Source: Chryseobacterium gleum (GTDB lineage Bacteria > Bacteroidota > Bacteroidia > Flavobacteriales_D > Crocinitomicaceae). From it: a stretch of 64,000 nucleotides of DNA. Position 1 is the first letter of the stretch, and the number at the start of each line of letters is the position of its first letter. Under the pieces are notes generated by a model. That model saw only the letters and a program-made list of their open reading frames with translations. It ran no database searches and was not told where the DNA came from. The DNA lies in NCBI GenBank assembly GCA_945897805.1, contig CAMDFX010000004.1:157736-221735 (forward strand), written 5' to 3'. Positions 60,201-64,000 of the stretch are shown one piece after another. The translations under genes were made by a program, and so were the position numbers.

Positions 60201-63200
60201 CTGGACAGTGTGTAACCACAACAACGATGACAGTGACTGTAAATCCAAATATTACTCCAACTTTCACGGCAGTTGGTCCAATATGTGCAGGTGAAACTGG
60301 TAGTACTTTACAAGTACCTTCAAATGAAGGAATAAATGGAACATGGTTACCAAATACTATAAATAATACTGTTACCACTACCTATGATTTCATTCCTTCT
60401 GCAGGACAATGTGCAATTGGAACAAACCTAATTGTGGTAGTTAATCCGATTATTACGCCAACATTTACTCAAGTAGCTCCTATTTGCTCAGGTGCAACGA
60501 TTGGTGCATTACCAACGACTGATTTAACTGGTATTACTGGAATCTGGTCTCCATCTTCCATTAATAATACAGCGACAACAACGTATACATTTACTCCTGA
60601 TGCAGGACAATGTGCAACAACTACAACGATGACAATAGTCGTAAATCCAATTGTTACGCCAACATTTACGCCAGTTTCAACCATTTGTTTTGGAGCTTCG
60701 TTGACATTACCAACAACTGATTTAACTGGTGTAACTGGTACATGGAATCCTAGTGTTGTGAATAGTACAGCGTCAACATCTTATTTGTTTACTCCTGATG
60801 CAGGACAATGTGCAACTTTCGCTTTCATGGGAATTTCAGTTATTCCAAACGCAATACCAACATTCAATACAATAGCACCAATTTGTTCAGGTGCAAGTTT
60901 GGTATTGCCGAATCCATCTAATAATAGTATTACAGGAACTTGGTCACCGTTAATTGATAATACTGCTACGACAACTTATACGTTCACACCAGACGCTGGT
61001 CAGTGCGCTGTAACTGAGAGCATGACTGTAGTTGTAAATCCAAACGTAACCCCAATATTTGCACCTGTAGGTCCTATTTGTTCAGGAGCAGTGCTGAGTC
61101 CTTTGCCTCCAACTGATCCAACAGGAATACCTGGATCTTGGACACCAACATTAAACAACGTTATAACTACAAATTATACTTTTACTCCCGACCCAGGAAT
61201 TTGCGCAACAAGTCAAACATTGACAATTACCGTCAATCCAAATGTTACGCCAACTTTCGCTGCTGTAGGTCCAATTTGTGCTGGTGCAACTTTAAGTCCA
61301 TTGCCTTTAATTTCAAATGAGGGAATCAATGGAACTTGGTCTCCGAATTCGATTGATAACGCAGTAACTACAACTTATACATTTACACCAGCGGCAGGTG
61401 AGTGCGCGGTTCCAACAACTTTGACAATCGTTGTGAACCCAATTTTAACGCCAACATTCACCACAACTACCACAATTTGTTCGGGATCCGCCTACACTTT
61501 GCCTCTAATTTCTAATGAAAGTATTTCTGGAACTTGGAATTCTGCTTTTGACAACACGGTTTCAGCAACATACACTTTTACCCCAGATGCTGGTCAGTGT
61601 GGAACGGTTACTACGTTGTCAATTACCGTTAATCCAAACGTGCTGCCAACTTTTGCTGCTGTAGGCCCAATATGCGCTGGTGCAACATTGAGTGCTTTGC
61701 CTTTAATATCTCTTGAAGGTATTACTGGAACTTGGGATATTCCGGTTAACAATACTGTAACCACCACGTATACATTTACTCCGACTCCTGGTCTGTGTGC
61801 GTTGTCAGCTACTTTGACAATAGTTGTGAATCCAAACGTCACACCAACTTTTGCACCTGTTGGTCCAATTTGTATAGGAACAGTATTGAGCCCTTTGCCA
61901 ACGATTTCTAATGAAGGAATAACAGGAACTTGGGATTTGGCGCTGAATAATACTGCAACAACAACTTATACATTTACGCCAGACGCAGGTCAATGTGCAT
62001 TGACAACAACATTAACAATAACTGTTAATCAATTAACTGTGCCAACGTTTAATCAGGTAGCTTCAATTTGTGCTGGAGCAACTTTAACTGCCTTGCCAAT
62101 AATTGATTTAACAGGGATAACTGGAGCTTGGTCGCCAGCATTGAATAATTTGGCTACAACAACGTATACATTTACACCAACAGTAGGCCAATGTGCTGAT
62201 GTTGCTACAATGACAATCACTGTGAATCCAATTGTGACTCCAACATTCACCACGACAACAACTATTTGTTCTGGTGCAGCGTATACTTTGCCTCTAATTT
62301 CTGATGAGGGAATTAATGGTACATGGGCACCAACTTTTAGTAACACTGCTTCTGGAACTTATACATTTACCCCAAATGCGGGTCAGTGTGGAACTGTTAC
62401 TACACTCTCAATTACTGTTATTCCAAACGTACAACCAACTTTTGCTGCTGTAAGCCCAATATGTGCTGGTGGAACATTGAGTGCTTTGCCTTTAATATCT
62501 ATTGAAGGTATTGCTGGAACTTGGGATGTTCCGGTTAACAATACTGTAACCACCACGTATACATTTACCCCGAATTCTGGTGTGTGTGCGTTGTCAGCTT
62601 CTTTGACAATAGTTGTGAATCCAATTGTAACACCAACATTCGCTGCAGTAGGGCCTATTTGTTTGGGAGATCCTGTTGTGGCTTTGCCAACTACTTCAAA
62701 TGAAGCAATAGTTGGAGCTTGGAGTCCAATAGCGGTTGATAATACAGTAACCACAACATATACATTCACACCAGATGCGGGTCAATGTGCTATCCCGACA
62801 ACGATGACGATTGTGGTTAACCCTATTCCATCGCTATCTGTTACCCCCACAGTTGATGAGATTTGCTCCGGTGAAGCGACAATTATTTCAATCACTACTT
62901 CACCTGTAGGAGCAAGTGCTGATTGGACTGTTATTGAAAACGGAACATCAGGAGCTACTGCAGGTTCAGGAAATACGATCAATCAAACTTTGAGTACAAC
63001 TTCTCAAATTGATGGAACTGCAACCTATTCTATTGTTCCAACGTTGAACGGTTGTGCAGGTTCTGCTGTAGATTTAATTGTAACGGTGCATCCAATTGTC
63101 GATGCTTCGTTTACAGCTTCAAATTATTGTGATGGAATTGGTGTTGCTCCCGTGATTACAGGAGATATTGGTGGAACGTTCACTTTTACGCCGCCTGTGA

Positions 63201-64000
63201 CTGATGGCGCAACAATTGATCCATCTACTGGTTTGATTTCAAATGGAGTATTAGGAACAACATATATTATTCAATATGCAGTGGTAGGAATTTGTCCTGC
63301 AGCAACACAACAAGCTGTTTCATTTAATGCAGTGCCAGTAAGTCCAAACACAGGAAACGATACATCATATTGTTCAAATGAGATTTTTGTAAGTATGACA
63401 GCAAGTTTTAACAATGGTGGAAACTTAAATTGGTTCGATGATGCAGCATTAACAAATAATATTGGCTCAGGTACAAATGTTATTCCTGCAAATGTATTAG
63501 GAATTTCAACCTACTACGTAACTGAGACAGTGAATGGTTGCCAAAGTGCACCAGAAACAGTTTATGTGACTGTTTTCAAGTTGCCAGCTGCTCCAGTTCT
63601 AAGTATAGATACTACATACTGTTATGGCGATACATTACAAAAAGTATTTGTTACGGGAACTTTAGGAGGTATATACAATTGGTATGATGATGCAGCCTTG
63701 ACTAACTTGATTGGAAATACTGATTCTATTTTGCCAAACAATGTAATTGGTATTTCAACCTATTATGCAACCGAGACTTCAATTCAAGGTTGTGAAAGTT
63801 TGCCTTCATCTGTTTCTGTTACAATCAATGATTGTTATGTACTTGATGTTTCCTCAGCCTTCACCCCAGATGGTGATGGAATAAACGACACTTGGTTGAT
63901 TGCAGAATTAAGTACACGTTATCCAAACAACAACGTAACGATTTTCAATCGTTGGGGTCAGGTGTTGTATAATTCAGATGGTTATTTGATACCATGGGAT
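54299..64000 (+). CDS. Giant T9SS surface protein with two repeat arrays (3' end missing)
   Basis: An open frame of exactly 3234 codons from the ATG at 54299 to the window end, without a stop. A signal peptide ends near residue 28 (MIKRYSKKIKVL...FVSAQ). Array A: 8 units of about 80 residues, each with ISYxGSPFC, about residues 269-904. PKD/Ig-like domains with YQWxxxG..YTVxVTNAxGCS flank it. Array B: 28 units of about 66 residues, each with PTFxxVxPICSG ... GTWSP ... TTTYTFTPxxGQC, about 991-2842. Ig-like domains with NWFDDAALT follow, and at about 3180 begins a C-terminal VSSAFTPDGDGINDTW ... NRWGQVLY domain of the gliding-motility/CHU_C type used for T9SS sorting. Probably a secreted adhesin. 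Confidence 0.9.
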   Translation, partial: MIKRYSKKIKVLILFNFLILNLNFVSAQCATFDAIGPLCTGATAPALPLVSNEGISGTWSPSVIDMSLAGTQTFQFLSSDPSCTDFITMDIVVVQTPSVLINGLSSFTTSVCVNGTLALNASSADTPGPDSYLWQSGASLSAGPTFNYIPTSVPTPNPIVYSLLGTQTGNACVGQATATITVNALPVATISVPSVAALTFCAGGSVVMTANAGVGLSYQWNVGGVPITGETAQTYTATTAGVYTVVVTNATGCSKTSASRSVVVNPLPTASISYAGTPFCGSGSVLVTQTGTSGGSYTSLPAGLVLNSGTGAINLATSTVGTYTVTYSFTSGSCSNTTTTTVTVNPPPSATISYTGSPFCPTGTKTVTQTGTAGGTYSSTTGLIIDATTGTIDLAASTAGVYTITYTIAAAGSCPLFTTSTSITINALPVATISYAGSPFCATGTGAVTRTGTAGGSYSALPAGLIVNASTGSINLATSAPGTYIVTYAFTSAAGCANTTSTSVTVNALPTATISYTGSPFCATGTVTVNQTGTTGGAYTSTTGLTINGSTGLINLATSTAGTYIVNYSFSSATTGCINTATTTVTITALPAATISYAGSPFCATGTGAVTRTGTAGGAYSALPAGLSINTVTGLINLVSSAPGIYTVTYSFTNAAGCANSASTSVTINALPTAAISYAGSPFCGIGTASVTQTGTAGGAYTSTAGLTINGTTGLINLAASTAGTYTVTYTFASAAGCTNTAATSVVIEAAPSATISYTGSPFCATGTGTVTRTGTAGGTYTSTVGLSINALTGAINLATSIPGTYTITYTIAATASCPVFTTTTTAIINALPTAAISYTGSPFCGIGTASVTQTGTAGGTYTSTAGLSITGTTGLINLATSTAGTYTVTYTFTSVCTNTATASITINAAPLATISASGPLSICSGSPVTLTANSGVGLSYQWQNAGANIAGATTSTLIVNTAGSYTVTVTNASGCSTVSSASVVTLTASITPTFTPISPICSGGTFTLNATSNNSIFGSWSPAVSNTATTLYTFTPLAGQCATTTTMTVTVNTPVTPTFVQVSPICSGASLAALPTSSTNTVAITGTWSPAVNNTATTTYTFTPSIGQCANTATMTITVNPNITPNFVQVGPICSGGVLNLGLTSPNGVTGTWSPAVNNTATTIYTFTPTAGQCATAATMTVTVNPNVTPSFTPIGSVCFGAVITLPTTSINVITGTWSPAVNNTSTTTYTFTPTPGQCATTAFMPVDVSPIVIPTFTQVSPICSGATLVALPTSSTNTVAIPGTWSPAVNNTATTTYTFTPSTGQCATTTTMTITVNPIVTPLFTQVSPICSGASLAALPTSSTNTVAITGTWSPAVNNTATTTYTFTPAVGQCATTTTMTVVVNTPVSPNFAQVGPICSGGVLNLGLTSPNGVTGTWSPAINNTATTTYTFTPSIGQCATTATMTVVVNSNIVPLFTQISPICSGGTFTLNASSSNGIFGSWSPAISNTATTLYTFTPLAGQCATTTTMTVTVNTPVTPTFVPVSPICSGAPLAALPTSSTNTVAITGTWSPAVNNTATTTYTFTPATGQCATTATMTVVVNPIVTPTFTQIAPICVGGTLTLPPTSNNGIVGAWTPIANNSATTTYTFTPTAGQCATVTTTMTVVVNPIVTPSFTQIPPVCFGTVITIPTTDLNGITGVWSPAFNSTSSSSYFFTPTAGQCATTALMAIDIILNATTIFTQVGPICSGSSVAALPTTSTNGIIGSWLPTAINNIATTTYTFTPNTTSCGTSTTMTITVNPNITPTFTQIGPICSGAALTLPTTSNNGITGGWTGAVNNTATTTYTFTPSAGQCGTTATMTVVVNPNLTTSFAPVGPICSGAVVGSLPVTDLTGITGTWTPAVINNTASTSYLFTPTAGQCASIGVLTINVLPNVVPSFNAISPICSGGTFSLSPTDLTGIFGSWTPAFNNTATTTYTFTPFPLAGQCVTTTTMTVTVNPNITPTFTAVGPICAGETGSTLQVPSNEGINGTWLPNTINNTVTTTYDFIPSAGQCAIGTNLIVVVNPIITPTFTQVAPICSGATIGALPTTDLTGITGIWSPSSINNTATTTYTFTPDAGQCATTTTMTIVVNPIVTPTFTPVSTICFGASLTLPTTDLTGVTGTWNPSVVNSTASTSYLFTPDAGQCATFAFMGISVIPNAIPTFNTIAPICSGASLVLPNPSNNSITGTWSPLIDNTATTTYTFTPDAGQCAVTESMTVVVNPNVTPIFAPVGPICSGAVLSPLPPTDPTGIPGSWTPTLNNVITTNYTFTPDPGICATSQTLTITVNPNVTPTFAAVGPICAGATLSPLPLISNEGINGTWSPNSIDNAVTTTYTFTPAAGECAVPTTLTIVVNPILTPTFTTTTTICSGSAYTLPLISNESISGTWNSAFDNTVSATYTFTPDAGQCGTVTTLSITVNPNVLPTFAAVGPICAGATLSALPLISLEGITGTWDIPVNNTVTTTYTFTPTPGLCALSATLTIVVNPNVTPTFAPVGPICIGTVLSPLPTISNEGITGTWDLALNNTATTTYTFTPDAGQCALTTTLTITVNQLTVPTFNQVASICAGATLTALPIIDLTGITGAWSPALNNLATTTYTFTPTVGQCADVATMTITVNPIVTPTFTTTTTICSGAAYTLPLISDEGINGTWAPTFSNTASGTYTFTPNAGQCGTVTTLSITVIPNVQPTFAAVSPICAGGTLSALPLISIEGIAGTWDVPVNNTVTTTYTFTPNSGVCALSASLTIVVNPIVTPTFAAVGPICLGDPVVALPTTSNEAIVGAWSPIAVDNTVTTTYTFTPDAGQCAIPTTMTIVVNPIPSLSVTPTVDEICSGEATIISITTSPVGASADWTVIENGTSGATAGSGNTINQTLSTTSQIDGTATYSIVPTLNGCAGSAVDLIVTVHPIVDASFTASNYCDGIGVAPVITGDIGGTFTFTPPVTDGATIDPSTGLISNGVLGTTYIIQYAVVGICPAATQQAVSFNAVPVSPNTGNDTSYCSNEIFVSMTASFNNGGNLNWFDDAALTNNIGSGTNVIPANVLGISTYYVTETVNGCQSAPETVYVTVFKLPAAPVLSIDTTYCYGDTLQKVFVTGTLGGIYNWYDDAALTNLIGNTDSILPNNVIGISTYYATETSIQGCESLPSSVSVTINDCYVLDVSSAFTPDGDGINDTWLIAELSTRYPNNNVTIFNRWGQVLYNSDGYLIPWD
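55100..57015 (+). repeat. Array A: eight ISYxGSPFC repeats
   Basis: Eight units of about 240 bp encode PTATISYTGSPFCATGT...TQTGTAGG and INLATSTAGTYTVTY-like text. Bases are highly similar between units, so recombination within the array is likely. Each unit has one or two Cys. Confidence 0.85.
57271..62830 (+). repeat. Array B: 28 PxFxxVxPIC repeats with higher-order structure
   Basis: 28 units of about 198-210 bp, each with Cys in PIC and in GQC. Blocks of units are themselves duplicated: units 2-3 recur as 6-7 (about 798 bp apart), 1-2 recur as 8-9, and 22-23 recur as 26-27. This implies repeated unequal recombination. Confidence 0.85.

Noticed and set aside
57121..62982. Many minus-strand frames rich in Val and Ile in the giant gene
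   Set aside because: They are antisense shadows of the array B repeats, which recur with the repeat period.

Overview
The window looks like a chromosome piece from a member of the Bacteroidota, most likely Flavobacteriales. The evidence is an AT-rich genome, -7 promoter boxes of the TAnnTTTG type with few purine-rich ribosome sites, the ribosomal order rplM-rpsI-rpsB-tsf-pyrH-frr, an S46 dipeptidyl-peptidase, a M16 peptidase pair, and a giant surface protein ending in a gliding-motility type (T9SS type B) C-terminal domain. I cannot name the genus.

Layout. (1) About 1-21.2 kb is a dense defence island. It holds the tail of a gene cut by the window edge. Next is a restriction locus: an XRE regulator, a PD-(D/E)XK-like nuclease, an NgoFVII-type protein with a B3-like C-terminus, a McrB-like AAA+ motor, a LlaJI/McrC-like nuclease, and a convergent C5-cytosine methyltransferase. 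It is followed by an Hsp70-TPR / SF1 helicase / unknown-protein cassette and a DUF1232 gene. The last part is a tightly coupled cassette: a Cas4-like Fe-S nuclease, an AlkB-like dioxygenase, a 1504-residue methyltransferase-RecQ fusion, and a coiled-coil protein with a C-terminal membrane anchor. (2) 21.4-35.76 kb is an integrated element bounded by a 19-bp direct repeat that is the 3' end of a tRNA-Asp gene. It carries a tyrosine integrase, small HTH proteins, DUF3987 and primase-like replication proteins, a serine recombinase, an ATP-grasp operon with small membrane peptides, an XRE regulator, a lipoprotein, and a restriction-type cargo operon (EcoRI-type methyltransferase, DUF262-HNH, PD-(D/E)XK). 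A second, diverged copy of the same att sequence lies at 21235, which suggests that islands have stacked at this tRNA. (3) 35.7-53.8 kb is core chromosome: tRNA-Asp, mnmD, a nitronate monooxygenase pair, a DUF4143 ATPase with a 32-bp repeat array upstream, DPP11-like peptidase, exonuclease III, the translation gene cluster, an enoyl-CoA hydratase family gene, and the M16 pair. (4) 54.3-64 kb is one open reading frame with no stop codon that runs off the end. It encodes a secreted repeat protein of at least 3234 residues with 8 copies of one repeat and 28 copies of another.

The best candidates for an undescribed system are the Cas4/AlkB/MTase-RecQ/membrane-anchored coiled-coil cassette (13.9-20.9 kb) and the Hsp70-TPR/helicase/unknown cassette (7.46-12.3 kb). 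The ATP-grasp operon with two single-pass membrane peptides, including an unannotated 49-residue one, is third. Novelty is an inference from memory only; no search could be run.
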